64,000 nt of DNA from Aeoliella mucimassa (GCF_007748035.1 NZ_CP036278.1:2914001-2978000), one strand, 5' to 3'. Shown: positions 8,823-17,769, numbered from the stretch's first letter. Program-made: numbers and translations. The notes: a model not told the origin generated them from the letters alone.

Positions 8823-9194
8823 GGACAGCGATCCCCTCGGTTCGTGGAACGTTAAAATACGCACAGCAAGCCTAGCTCACACAGCGGCTTCCGGCAGCAA
8901 GTTCTCGCTGGATGCGTCGTGCGGAAATTGCGAAGATTAGCGGGCAGAGCACGATAAAACCCGTCGCCTGGCAAAATTCAGCGAACCTCGGCCGCCATGG
9001 CTTGTCTAGCTCGGTATCGCGGGGGAGTGAATTTCCCGTGAAGAGCAAAATTCCGCAGTTTATTCGCGCTGCAAAGATTTCGCTCGCCGATTATAGTGAG
9101 TGTAGTGGGTCGCACTAACGCAGTGCGACGGACAATTTGGCCCTAGTCGTGATGTCTCTGGCATTCATTGCGGCTCGCGCCAGGTTCTATATAG
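8823..9194. other. Intergenic stretch without a gene
   Basis: No convincing coding frame. A hairpin GTCGCACT (9109-9116) with AGTGCGAC (9122-9129) around AACGC is present. A TATATA box at 9188-9193 with TTCATT 18 bases upstream (9164-9169) is a possible promoter for the structured transcript that follows. Confidence 0.4.
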
Positions 9195-9398
9195 GAAGGA
9201 GGTGGTACTTTGTTCGATAGTTGTTCTAGTAGCCAGCGAGGTGGCTTAACCTGACGATGACCGGCGGGTTGTCCCCACAGGACAGCCACCACCTGCCTTT
9301 GAGCGGCTACCGCACCTCGCTAGTTGAGGTCGGTCTCCCTTAAAGCAATTAACGCAAGGCTCGGCTTTACCTACGGGTAGGGTCGAGCCTTGTTTTTT
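9195..9398 (+). ncRNA. Candidate structured RNA or leader ending in a terminator
   Basis: Several helices can be drawn by eye. A closing stem AGCGAGGTG (9235-9243) with CACCTCGCT (9313-9321) encloses a hairpin GGTTGTCC/GGACAGCC (one G-U pair) flanked by GGCGGG/CCTGCC. The stretch ends with a classical Rho-independent terminator, CAAGGCTCG (9355-9363) pairing with CGAGCCTTG (9384-9392), followed by TTTTTT. Near the 5' end a perfect Shine-Dalgarno AAGGAGG (9196-9202) precedes a TTG-initiated 14-codon frame (9210-9254, peptide MFDSCSSSQRGGLT) that overlaps the left side of the closing stem. It could be a free small RNA or an attenuating leader for the operon starting at 9493. It does not match tmRNA, SRP RNA or RNase P motifs that I know. 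Confidence 0.4.
9355..9398 (+). terminator. Rho-independent terminator
   Basis: Perfect 9-bp stem CAAGGCTCG/CGAGCCTTG with an internal GC-containing loop, followed directly by six T. It lies 95 bases upstream of the next gene, so it either ends a small RNA or acts as an attenuator. Confidence 0.8.
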
Positions 9399-9492
9399 GC
9401 GCGCGATGGTTTCAAATAGCGGTATTCGTCGTTCTGTCGCTTGCGCGAAACGCACACAATCGATGGACGCACCTCCCCACTGCAGGAAACCT

Positions 9493-9891
9493 ATGGCCGA
9501 CGACGACAGCGACCCCCTGGAGCAACAACAAGAGCTTGCCGAGTCGAGCTTGCCGCTGCTGTTCGAAACCTATGACCAGGCGATCGAACGCGGGCTGAAG
9601 ACTCCCGTGGTGATTCTGGTGGACTGCGAAGACGAAATCGGCGGCCAGATCGCCCGCGCCTGGCTCGGCGACGATGCCGTGGACGATGCGATTGCCAACA
9701 ACACCGACAGCGAGACCACCGTCTACGCCCGGGCGGAGAGCTGGAAACAGTGCAAGCAGGCGGTGCCCGAAACGTTCGAGTACCTGGCCCCGGTGTTCGC
9801 CGAAGGCCCTCCGGACGATGGCTTTCTGGTGGTCAGCGTCACCGCCGGCGGGGCGAGCGCGCTGTCCGTGCCGATGGATGCCCGGGAGTAA
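9493..9891 (+). CDS. Unknown acidic protein, first gene of a three-gene operon
   Basis: 132 residues from the ATG at 9493 (MADDDSDPLEQQQELAESS) with AGGAAA in front. An in-frame upstream start at 9397 would run through the terminator region and is rejected. The protein is acidic, with an alpha/beta core containing VVILVDCEDEIGGQIARAWL, GFLVVSVTAGGASALSVP and the terminal PMDARE. The next gene ends in nearly the same C-terminus (FPMDARE). I recognise no family. The stop is separated from the next ATG by three bases, so translation is probably coupled. Confidence 0.7.
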   Translation: MADDDSDPLEQQQELAESSLPLLFETYDQAIERGLKTPVVILVDCEDEIGGQIARAWLGDDAVDDAIANNTDSETTVYARAESWKQCKQAVPETFEYLAPVFAEGPPDDGFLVVSVTAGGASALSVPMDARE

Positions 9892-9894
9892 ACG

Positions 9895-10191
9895 ATGACC
9901 GAATACCTAGTAGCCATCGAAGCGGCCAACTTGCTGGTGACTGTCGAAGCCAAGCAAGGCAAATACGGTTTCATGAGGTGGTCACTCATAGAAGCGAGCG
10001 ATGCCACGCTGGCCGCCAAGCAAGCGCTGAAGGAAGTGACCTCCGACGAGGAACTGTACAAGAAGATCGAAAACGAACCCAACGATTCACCGGCCATGAC
10101 CGTAAAGGAAGTCGTACTAGTCGAAGGAAGTGATGAAGCCCAACAGGTAGCCGGCACCACCGTGTGGTTCCCGATGGATGCTCGGGAGTAG
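9895..10191 (+). CDS. Unknown small protein, second gene of the operon
   Basis: 98 residues, starting three bases after the preceding stop. The sequence opens with MTEYLVAIEAANLLVTVEAK, predicting two beta strands, then a Lys/Glu-rich helix and a strand ending VWFPMDARE. The last six residues are identical to those of the upstream protein, which suggests either a paralogous tail or a shared C-terminal recognition motif. No known domain is recognised. The next gene starts six bases later. Confidence 0.7.
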   Translation: MTEYLVAIEAANLLVTVEAKQGKYGFMRWSLIEASDATLAAKQALKEVTSDEELYKKIENEPNDSPAMTVKEVVLVEGSDEAQQVAGTTVWFPMDARE

Positions 10192-10197
10192 CCATAT

Positions 10198-10605
10198 ATG
10201 AGCAGATTTGCAGTCGGATCGAGTTATCTCACCAATCAAGCAACGGAACCGGCATTCCTTGGAGGTGTGGAAGTTAGATTGAAATCGGCAAAGTCGCTCC
10301 CTGGAAGAATCATCATTGAAGCGCTTTCTGGCGCTGAGTCAATGGTTTACAGGGACGCGGATGACTTATCCATTCATGAAGAAGGTTTGTTTGTTCAGGC
10401 CGTGATCGAAGGTATTAATGATGTCGCACAGGATTATGAAATCCCAATTCGCAACTTCGATATCACTCTGAAAAAACTTTCCTATCATCCAGTAGACTCC
10501 GCCCCTTTTGTGTACAAGCAAGCAGGTCGCAGTGCATTGAAATCTGCATACGAAGCTTGGACTAGGAAAGACCTTGAACGTCCAGCTAGTTCCAGAGACA
10601 CATAA
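10198..10605 (+). CDS. Unknown protein, third gene of the operon
   Basis: 135 residues, ATG at 10198, six bases after the previous stop. It has an alpha/beta pattern (GVEVRLKSAKSLPGRIIIEA, VQAVIEGINDVAQDYEIPIR) that could mean a small ferredoxin-like or inhibitor fold, but I recognise no family. Base composition is more AT-rich than in the two genes before it, so it may have a separate origin. It probably shares their transcript. No terminator is evident before the dehydrogenase gene at 10683. Confidence 0.65.
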   Translation: MSRFAVGSSYLTNQATEPAFLGGVEVRLKSAKSLPGRIIIEALSGAESMVYRDADDLSIHEEGLFVQAVIEGINDVAQDYEIPIRNFDITLKKLSYHPVDSAPFVYKQAGRSALKSAYEAWTRKDLERPASSRDT

Positions 10606-10682
10606 GTCTCCGGCTATGAGATTCCAAACACAACAAACCCCACATTCCCTGATCCCTGAACCCCGACCCCTGTATCCTCCCC

Positions 10683-11681
10683 ATGTACAACATCGTTTAT
10701 ATCCCCGGCGACGGAATTGGCCCTGAAGTTGTGAATGCTGCCATGCGGGTGGTCGATGCCGCGGGTGTCGCATGCAACTGGCAGGAGGCCCACGCGGGGC
10801 TCGGCACGTTCGAAGCCACTGGCGACCCGCTGCCCGAGGCGACGCTCGACGCCATTCGCGGCGCGCACGCCACGCTCAAGGGTCCTACGGCCACGGCCAG
10901 TGGCGTCGGTTTCCGTAGCGTGAACGTCGCCATGCGTCAGAAACTGCAACTCTACGCCAACTTCCGCCCTGCCCGCTCGATTCCTGGCATCAAGTCGCGG
11001 TACGACGACGTCGACCTGATTGTGATTCGCGAAAACACCGAAGGCCTCTACAGCGGCATCGAGCACACCGTGGTGCCAGGCGTGGTGGAGAGCCTGCGAA
11101 TCATCTCGTCGAAGGCCTCGGAGCGGATTGCCAAGTTCGCGTTTGATACCGCCCGTCGTCAAGGCCGCAAGCGGGTGACTTGCGTTCACAAGGCGAACAT
11201 TTTGAAGCTGTCCGATGGGTTGTTCCTGGAGTCATGCAAGAAAATCGCCGCTGACTATAGCGACATTGAATTCGACGACTGCATTGTCGACGCGGCCGCG
11301 ATGAAGTTGGTCATCGACCCGCATCAGTTCGACATGCTGGTCATGGAGAACCTGTTCGGCGACATCCTCAGCGACCTGACCAGCGGCCTGGTCGGTGGTC
11401 TTGGTGTAACGCCCAGCGCAAACGTAGGCGACGACGCGGCCGTGTTCGAAGCCGTGCATGGCACCGCGCCCGACATCGCCGGCAAGGGCCTCGCGAACCC
11501 CACTGCCCTGGTTCAAAGCGCGGTGCTGATGCTGCGTTTCCTCGGCGAGAAAGAAGCCGCCGACCGCGTGGAAAACGCGATCCGTCAGGTCATCGCCGAA
11601 GGCACTTCGCTTACCGGCGACCTCGGTGGCTCGGCCGGCACCGAAGACTACACCAAGGCGATCATCGCCGCGATGGGTTAA
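10683..11681 (+). CDS. Isocitrate/isopropylmalate dehydrogenase family protein, probably NAD-dependent isocitrate dehydrogenase
   Basis: 332 residues, a full-length beta-decarboxylating dehydrogenase. The N-terminus has IPGDGIGPEV. Substrate-binding arginines occur in NFRPARSIPG and the active-site stretch is VIRENTEGLYSGIEH. The catalytic Lys is in CVHKANILKLSDGLF, the metal-binding Asp residues are in MENLFGDILSDL, and the cofactor loop reads VHGTAPDIAGKGLANPTA, as in NAD-using enzymes. Short length and the ENTEGLYSG form fit NAD-dependent isocitrate or homoisocitrate dehydrogenases better than LeuB. It would act in the TCA cycle. It is monocistronic or weakly linked to the preceding operon. 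Confidence 0.88.
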   Translation: MYNIVYIPGDGIGPEVVNAAMRVVDAAGVACNWQEAHAGLGTFEATGDPLPEATLDAIRGAHATLKGPTATASGVGFRSVNVAMRQKLQLYANFRPARSIPGIKSRYDDVDLIVIRENTEGLYSGIEHTVVPGVVESLRIISSKASERIAKFAFDTARRQGRKRVTCVHKANILKLSDGLFLESCKKIAADYSDIEFDDCIVDAAAMKLVIDPHQFDMLVMENLFGDILSDLTSGLVGGLGVTPSANVGDDAAVFEAVHGTAPDIAGKGLANPTALVQSAVLMLRFLGEKEAADRVENAIRQVIAEGTSLTGDLGGSAGTEDYTKAIIAAMG

Positions 11682-11735
11682 GTGTAGCTCATCCGTGTCG
11701 GTGTTACTGCTGACTTCAATTCCCCTCTCTCCCAA

Positions 11736-11757
11736 CCTCTCCCCCAAGGGGGAGAGG
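11736..11757. terminator. Perfect hairpin between convergent genes
   Basis: CCTCTCCCCC (11736-11745) and GGGGGAGAGG (11748-11757) are perfect inverted copies around AA. It lies between the stops of the dehydrogenase (11681) and the convergent secreted protein (11786) and could terminate both. There is no clean T-run, so it may instead be a REP-like repeat of the CCCTCTCCC type common in many genomes. Confidence 0.5.
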
Positions 11758-11785
11758 GATGAGTATTATCTGGTTGCAGCGTTCG

Positions 11786-12271
11786 TTATTGCAGCTTGAG
11801 TACCGAGAAATTGCCGCTGCGGCCTTTGGTATCGGTCCATACTCCGACCTTATCCGTGATGCCCTGGCTCTCGGTCCAGCAAATTTGATAGGTGCAAACG
11901 TAGTCGGGCTCGTGTTGCTGTAACAGAAACACATACCCGCCGGATTGGTGAATCAGTTCTCCCTCGAGAATGGCATTTCGCATGGTGCCAGCAACCCGCC
12001 CGCTGAAGCGGCCGGTCACTTTGCTACCGACGTGTCGCAGGCGGATTTCGCAGGTTTTTACCTCTCCCGAAAGCTCCTGCCCTACTTGGTCGTCCCAGCT
12101 TAGCTGCCAACCGCCATCGAGTGTATATTCGGTAGCTACTGGCACCGTGACTACGTCCATCGGCACCACCACATTGTCCAGCGGTACCTCTGCGGTACCA
12201 CGTGTGCTGACTGCCGAGTCGACCGGGGGAATAGACAGGGCGACCGCACAGAGAAAAGCCAGTAGGTTCAT
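11786..12271 (-). CDS. Small secreted protein of unknown function
   Basis: 161 residues with a short signal peptide (MNLLAFLCAVALSIPPVDSA) and an ATG preceded by a GGAGG-like stretch. The mature part is beta-rich, with GGWQLSWDDQVGQELSGEVK, ICWTESQGITDKVGVWTD and a C-terminal GRSGNFSVLKLQ. The pattern resembles small lipocalin-like or carbohydrate-binding single-domain proteins, but no family is recognised. It converges with the dehydrogenase gene. Confidence 0.7.
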   Translation of the reverse strand: MNLLAFLCAVALSIPPVDSAVSTRGTAEVPLDNVVVPMDVVTVPVATEYTLDGGWQLSWDDQVGQELSGEVKTCEIRLRHVGSKVTGRFSGRVAGTMRNAILEGELIHQSGGYVFLLQQHEPDYVCTYQICWTESQGITDKVGVWTDTKGRSGNFSVLKLQ

Positions 12272-12534
12272 GGTTCGTCCTCCGAGTTAGGAAAGGGTGA
12301 AAACAAGGCGAGCAAAGCCACGAGGGTTTGCTCCCCTACGACGCCGACACCTGGTCAGGAGTTCCCGGTTTTCTGCCATTCGGCTGGCAATGCTGGCAAT
12401 ATATTTGAACCTTTTTGCGAAATGTTCATAGATTCCGAGACCTTTTTGCGGGGTGGATGCGTCTGAGGAGATGGTGGGGGTGTTGTCCCGCGCTTATACT
12501 GTGTTCACCGGAAGTGAGCGTCCATGGCAGTCGA

Positions 12535-15500
12535 ATGATTCAGGAGCCTCAGGTGCCTTGCGGAAACTGGCGGAAAGCACTCTCTTTTCCTTTTAAACTG
12601 CGAAGGCAATCGCTGCCCTGGCAAGTGATTTTGATCGCTTGCGCACTCGCTTCGATGGCGATCATCTCGCCTGCTACTGCGCAGCCCGTCGAAGAAGACG
12701 TGCAGTTTTTTGGATCCGATGAGGAATTCGTGATCCCCTCTCCCAATAGCATGCAGGTCGCTCCCGGCCGGCCGGTGGTGATCGAACACCACATGGAGCA
12801 GCCCACCGAGGGCGAAGCAGCTCCCCCCAGCAATCCAGAGGTGCCGAACCAACCGCAGCCTGAAGGGGAGAAAAAGCCGGACGAAGCCGCCCCGGACGGC
12901 GACGTAAAGCGTCCCGAGCAACCACCCAAGGTGGCTGATCCCCGCGAGCTGGAGGCCAAGCCTGACTCAAGCGGCAAAGTGTCGTTCAGCTTCAACGGCC
13001 AAATGTGGCCCGACGTGCTGCAATGGCTGGCAAACGTGTCGGGCAAGAGCCTCGACTGGACCGAACTACCGGCCGGATATCTCAACCTCACCACGCAGCG
13101 GTCGTACACGCTGCCCGAAGCCCGCGACCTGATCAACCGCCAGCTCCACGCCCGCGGCTTTACGATGATCCTCAACGGCGAGGTGCTCAGCATCTTTAAG
13201 ATCGACAAACTCGATCCGAGCTTGATTCCCCGCGTCGACGAAGAAGATCTATACGACCTGCAGCCGGCCGACTTTGTGAAAATCACCTTCCAGCTTCCCA
13301 TAGGAATGGAAGTGGCCGCCGCGGCCGAGGACGTGAAGAAGACCGCTGGCGAGCACACGAAGGTCATTCCGCTGCCGTCGACGCGACGCATCTTGCTGAT
13401 TACCACGGTCGCCCACGCCCGCCTGGTCAGCAGCATCCTGAACGAAGAACGCCTGGCGGTCGACGGTAAAATCGTCCCGGTTGAAATCATCTTGAAGCAT
13501 CGGCGGGCGGAAAAAATCATCGATATCCTTTACGTGGTACTCGGTCTCGATCCTGCCGGCCGGCCTTCGCAGGAAGAGCTCGCCATGCGGCAGCAAAAAA
13601 TGCAAATGCTGATGCAGATGCAAGGTCAAGGCAAAGACATTTCGCGGATGCTCAAGCAGGATGGCCCCGACGTTTACCTGGCATACAACTCGCATCGCAA
13701 CAGCGTGCTGATTAACGCCCCGCCGGAGGTAATTCGCACCATCCGCCACACGATCGAACTGCTCGACGTGCCGGCCGACGGGGGCGATATCGACCTCACT
13801 GCCGAACTTGGGCATCGCATCCCCAAAAGTTACAAGCTCGAAACGATCAACCCCACGACGCTGCAAACAACTCTCGAAGAAATCGGTGACCTCAGCCCGC
13901 TGACCGAACTGCGAGCCGATAACAAAGCCGATATCCTGTTCGCCCGCGCGACCGAAGCCGACCATGCCAAGATCGAGCAACTCATCAAACAGCTCGACGA
14001 AGCAGGCCTGGAGACCATGGTGTTTATGCTGCGAAAGCATCCGGCCGACGCGGTGGCTGGCACACTGCAGACCATGTTCGCTCCCAGCAAGGATGACAAA
14101 AAATCCAATAGCAGTCGCTTCCGCAATTGGGACCCGTGGGGATACAACCCATACGAAGAGGAAGAAGAACCACCAGCCGATGTGCGGATTGATGCCGACA
14201 TCGAGAATAATCGCTTGATCGTGCGGGCGACTCCTGAGCAGTTGCAGCAGATTCGCGATTTTCTGATCCAACTCGGCGAGCCCCTCGACGAGCCCGATCG
14301 CCGGGACCATATGCGAGTCGTCGATTCGATGTCGGCCGACGACACCGCCGCGCTGCTGCAACGCCTGCGACGCATCTGGCCGCAAATGAGCGACAACGAA
14401 CTGCGGATCGAAGGGTATCCGCTCGAAGGAACCACCCAACAAAACACTCCAGCCGACGACTCAACCACCGAGCCTGAAGCCGAACAAGCGATTCCCGTGG
14501 AAGAGACCTCCGCGCCCGACCGCGAGGCTCGCAGTAGCAGTGGCAAGTTCCACTTCGCGAACGAGCAAACAACGGCGACCACCCCACCGGAGACGGATGA
14601 CTCCGAGCCCTTGTCGGAGCCTGAGACCGTACCGATAGAATCGGGAAGACCACCGGTGGTGATTCGCGTGGCGCCAGATGGTCGGTTACTACTGTTTAGC
14701 GACGACACGCTCGCCTTGGATGAAGCCGAACGATTGATCGATTCGGTGGCCCCACCGCAAGAGCGTTTCCGCTTGTTCCAAGTAAAGTATGTCACGGCTT
14801 ACTCCATCTACCTAACGCTAAAGAACCTATACAAAGAAGAAATCGACGGCGACAAAACCGATGGCTATTTCGATCAGTTTCTATGGGAGTACATCCCAGG
14901 GCAGCAAAAAAGGTCGAGCCCTCAGATGTCGAAACGCAAACGCTTGAAGCTCGATTGGGATACTGGCAGCAACACAATTTTGGTGGCCAACGCCTCGGAG
15001 GATCAGCTTCGCGAAATTGGCACTTTGATCGAAAAGTATGATCGACCAAGCGACGACGAGGACTCGAAGACCCGTCGCACCGCAGCGATCAAGCTCAAGT
15101 ACTCGCAGGCCAAGGTGGTGGCAGCCGCGCTGAAGGATGTGTATCGCGACCTGCTCAGTTCTCGTGACAAGGAGTTCGAGACCGAGGACAAAAAGGGAGC
15201 GGCCACGCAGCGAGAAACCACCACCATCATTCGGTACGGCCAAGGGACCGGCGATTCGGACGATGGCAAAAAGCCAACGCCGGTGAAAGTGGGGTTCCAG
15301 GGAGCCCTGTCGATCGGGGTGGATGAAATTTCGAACATCATCATTATTTCCGTGCAGGAAGAACTGTTTGAAAGCGTGTTGCAGATCGTCCAGAGCCTGG
15401 ACGAAGCCGCAAGTCCGCAAACGACGGTCGCTGTTCACTCGCTCCACAGCGGAATCTCGCCCGAAGCCCTGAAAAAGGCTCTCTCCGAAGCGTTGGGCGA

Positions 15501-15624
15501 TCCCTGGGTTGGTGGAAAGCCCGAGAAACAGCGTACTGAGGGCGATCAGCAGCAGCATCCTGGCCCTGGAAGACCGGGCGGCGAGCACCCGCAACCGGGC
15601 GGCGGCCCCCAACCGAGTGAATAG
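12535..15624 (+). CDS. Large exported secretin-like (GspD N-domain) protein without a secretin channel domain
   Basis: About 1029 residues from the ATG at 12535; a TTG at 12415 or an ATG at 12457 would lengthen it. A signal peptide (QVILIACALASMAIISPATA) is followed by a Pro/Glu-rich linker. Repeated beta-alpha-beta modules then resemble secretin N0/N1 (NolW) domains, for example FNGQMWPDVLQWLANVSG, STRRILLITTVAHARLVSSI and RLKLDWDTGSNTILVANAS. The C-terminal secretin core motif (a V-P-L-L-G-D-I-P-like segment) is absent. The C-terminus is Gly/Pro/Gln-rich (GGEHPQPGGGPQPSE). In planctomycetes such proteins probably sit in the periplasm and may belong to type II-like export or an envelope scaffold; that role is inferred. 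The next gene (TPR protein) starts 100 bases later. Confidence 0.75.
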   Translation: MIQEPQVPCGNWRKALSFPFKLRRQSLPWQVILIACALASMAIISPATAQPVEEDVQFFGSDEEFVIPSPNSMQVAPGRPVVIEHHMEQPTEGEAAPPSNPEVPNQPQPEGEKKPDEAAPDGDVKRPEQPPKVADPRELEAKPDSSGKVSFSFNGQMWPDVLQWLANVSGKSLDWTELPAGYLNLTTQRSYTLPEARDLINRQLHARGFTMILNGEVLSIFKIDKLDPSLIPRVDEEDLYDLQPADFVKITFQLPIGMEVAAAAEDVKKTAGEHTKVIPLPSTRRILLITTVAHARLVSSILNEERLAVDGKIVPVEIILKHRRAEKIIDILYVVLGLDPAGRPSQEELAMRQQKMQMLMQMQGQGKDISRMLKQDGPDVYLAYNSHRNSVLINAPPEVIRTIRHTIELLDVPADGGDIDLTAELGHRIPKSYKLETINPTTLQTTLEEIGDLSPLTELRADNKADILFARATEADHAKIEQLIKQLDEAGLETMVFMLRKHPADAVAGTLQTMFAPSKDDKKSNSSRFRNWDPWGYNPYEEEEEPPADVRIDADIENNRLIVRATPEQLQQIRDFLIQLGEPLDEPDRRDHMRVVDSMSADDTAALLQRLRRIWPQMSDNELRIEGYPLEGTTQQNTPADDSTTEPEAEQAIPVEETSAPDREARSSSGKFHFANEQTTATTPPETDDSEPLSEPETVPIESGRPPVVIRVAPDGRLLLFSDDTLALDEAERLIDSVAPPQERFRLFQVKYVTAYSIYLTLKNLYKEEIDGDKTDGYFDQFLWEYIPGQQKRSSPQMSKRKRLKLDWDTGSNTILVANASEDQLREIGTLIEKYDRPSDDEDSKTRRTAAIKLKYSQAKVVAAALKDVYRDLLSSRDKEFETEDKKGAATQRETTTIIRYGQGTGDSDDGKKPTPVKVGFQGALSIGVDEISNIIIISVQEELFESVLQIVQSLDEAASPQTTVAVHSLHSGISPEALKKALSEALGDPWVGGKPEKQRTEGDQQQHPGPGRPGGEHPQPGGGPQPSE

Positions 15625-15724
15625 TCGGAGCAGGTTCGACCGATCTACCTTTTGTAGGAGCCGGCGAATCGACTAGAATTGAGTGATCCGCACGCCCTGC
15701 CCTGCTCCGACCCCATGCGTTGCC

Positions 15725-17176
15725 ATGTCTGCTGCCAAAGTGATTACAGCCGCTACTCGTCAACGGTTGCAACAACTGTTCGAACACGGCAAGAAGAGTC
15801 TGGAAAAAGGCGACCACGAATACGCCCACACGCTGTTCGCCCAGTGCGTTGCCGAAGATCCGACCAATCTGGTCTACCTGCAACACCTGCGATCGAACCT
15901 GGCCAAGAAGCATGGCGAGGCGAAGAAGAGTTCGCTGTTTGGCGGATTGAATCGCAAACTCAGCTCCTCCCGCTCGGCACTCGTGAAAGCCAAGACCAAG
16001 GGTGAGTGGGAAGCCGCATTCACCGCGGGATGCGAAGCGTTGGACCACGGCCCCAACGACCCTGCGACACTGATCGAACTGGCCGACGCGGTACACACGC
16101 TTGGTTCGTCGGAATGCCAACTCTTCTATCTGAAGTGGGCGCTCGACGCGAATCCCAAGCACGAACAAGCCAATCGCGACGCCGCCGACGCCCTGGCGGC
16201 CGTTGGGCAATTCGAGCAGGCGATCGTCTGCCTGAAGCGGGTGCTCGAGCTGAAGCCGAACGATAAGGACCTGGAACGCAAGATTTCGCGGATGAGCGTC
16301 GAGCAGACCATCCAAAAGGGTGGCTACAACGAAGAACTGCTGCGTCCCGGTGTAAGCCAATCGGCCACGCTCGACGAAAACGCAACTGCGGCCATCAAGG
16401 CCAGCCCTGCAGGACCGCATCATGACGAGCCACAAACGCCCGCCGAGCCGGAAGAGACGCCGGAGAGTCGCGAGCAGGACCTGCTTGACCGCATCCGCTT
16501 GTATCCCGCGGAGCTGAGCCATTACAAGGACCTGGCCGACCTCTATAACTCGGTCGACCGCCTGAAGGATGCCGAGCGGGTGCTCACGAAGGCGCTGACC
16601 GTTTCGCCGGGCGACCTCGATACTCGCGAACGATTGGAAGACACTCGGCTTCGCCGGATGCGGCAGCAGGTCGACGTGGCCAACCGCCGAGCAACGGACG
16701 AACCCTCGCCCGAATCGAAGGCGCTGGCCAAGAAGATGCTCGCCCAGGCAAACCAGGTAGAGCTGGAAGTGTATGCCGCCCGGGCGGAGCGGAATCCGGC
16801 AAATCTGAACTATCAATTCGAACTCGCAATGCGATTGAAGCGGGCGGGTAAGTTTCGCGAGGCGATCAAGTCGTTCCAGGTGGCCCGCGAGGACACCCGG
16901 CGGCTTTCCGATACTCAGCTGCATCTCGGGGAATGCTTCCAGAAAATCGAGCAATTTCGCCTGGCGATGTCGAGCTACGAGGCCGCGGTACAGGCGGCTG
17001 GCGACGCGAATCCCGAGCAGCTGAAGCTGGCCCGCTACCGTGCGGGGGTGCTGGCGATGGGGATGGGAGAGCTCGAAAAGGCCGAAAAACACCTTACCGA
17101 GATCGCCGCGGCCGATTTTAGCTACCGAGATGTGGCTGACCGGCTGGACAAACTCAGCCAAATGCGAAATACTTAG
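15725..17176 (+). CDS. TPR-repeat protein
   Basis: 483 residues from the ATG at 15725 (MSAAKVITAATRQRLQQLFE); an upstream GTG at 15683 adds 14 unlikely residues. It has no signal peptide. Repeated 34-residue helix pairs with TPR spacing are evident, for example around ALDANPKHEQANRDAADALA, QFEQAIVCLKRVLELKPNDK and VLTKALTVSPGDLDTRERLE. A Pro/Glu-rich break near residue 235 divides two TPR blocks. It is probably a cytoplasmic scaffold or adaptor. It follows the secretin-like gene in the same direction and might serve the same assembly. No partner can be named. Confidence 0.8.
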   Translation: MSAAKVITAATRQRLQQLFEHGKKSLEKGDHEYAHTLFAQCVAEDPTNLVYLQHLRSNLAKKHGEAKKSSLFGGLNRKLSSSRSALVKAKTKGEWEAAFTAGCEALDHGPNDPATLIELADAVHTLGSSECQLFYLKWALDANPKHEQANRDAADALAAVGQFEQAIVCLKRVLELKPNDKDLERKISRMSVEQTIQKGGYNEELLRPGVSQSATLDENATAAIKASPAGPHHDEPQTPAEPEETPESREQDLLDRIRLYPAELSHYKDLADLYNSVDRLKDAERVLTKALTVSPGDLDTRERLEDTRLRRMRQQVDVANRRATDEPSPESKALAKKMLAQANQVELEVYAARAERNPANLNYQFELAMRLKRAGKFREAIKSFQVAREDTRRLSDTQLHLGECFQKIEQFRLAMSSYEAAVQAAGDANPEQLKLARYRAGVLAMGMGELEKAEKHLTEIAAADFSYRDVADRLDKLSQMRNT

Positions 17177-17311
17177 CGATTCCCCGCGTTTGGAATGCGG
17201 GAACTATAGCTGCCTCCTTTCGGTTGCTGCCGCCCCCAAAACCGGCTGGGCGAGCACAGGCCTGGAGAGGGGGTTCTACGAACATTCAAGAGTTTCAACG
17301 GTTAACTGAAC

Positions 17312-17575
17312 ATGCCTAATTCTGAAAGTGCCAAGAAGCGTCTTCGCCAGAACATTGCTCGCAATGCCCACAATCGTGCCGTGAAGTCGCACGTCCGTGG
17401 CCAGATTCGCAAGGTTCGCGAGATGATCGCCACCGGCAACGTGGTGGATAGCGAAGCTGCTTTCCGCGTAGCGACCAAGAAGCTCGACCAAGCTGCTGCC
17501 AAGAAGGTGATCCACGCCAACGTAGCCGCTCGCACGAAGAGCCGCCTGTCGAAGGCCATCAAGGCAATCAAGTAA
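17312..17575 (+). CDS. rpsT: Ribosomal protein bS20
   Basis: 87 residues with the typical S20 composition: MPNSESAKKRLRQNIARNAH, Lys/Arg/Ala-rich three-helix bundle and C-terminal SRLSKAIKAIK. It binds 16S rRNA in the small subunit body. Length matches the family. A strong hairpin (17626-17685) follows the stop, so it is a single-gene unit. The 135-base leader upstream may carry autoregulation, as in other bacteria, but I see no definite structure. Confidence 0.98.
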   Translation: MPNSESAKKRLRQNIARNAHNRAVKSHVRGQIRKVREMIATGNVVDSEAAFRVATKKLDQAAAKKVIHANVAARTKSRLSKAIKAIK

Positions 17576-17625
17576 GGTCGTTTGCACCTCGCTTCGGACT
17601 CACGCAGCCGGTTCCGCTGCGCGAT

Positions 17626-17685
17626 AGCCGACGAGCTACCTTTCGTCTCCTTTATTCTTAGGCGACGAGGCGTAGCTCGTCGGCT
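17626..17685 (+). terminator. rpsT: Terminator after rpsT
   Basis: AGCCGACGAGCTAC (17626-17639) and GTAGCTCGTCGGCT (17672-17685) are perfect 14-bp inverted copies with a 32-base loop, followed by GTTTGTGTTT. It lies 50 bases after the rpsT stop. Confidence 0.85.
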
Positions 17686-17769
17686 GTTTGTGTTTAGTGT
17701 GTTGGAATCAATCTACTTGCCGCAGTGCGGCCGAGTGCAAAGTGGCCGAGCGCGAGCGCCTCGCTAGGG

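Noticed and set aside
9246-9455. 69-codon minus-strand frame opposite the candidate structured RNA
   Set aside because: Runs through the terminator on the opposite strand, with no ribosome-binding site and no protein-like pattern.
15344-17161. 605-codon minus-strand frame opposite the TPR gene
   Set aside because: It has no recognisable domain and mirrors the codon bias of the TPR and secretin-like genes; the plus-strand frames have clear protein features.
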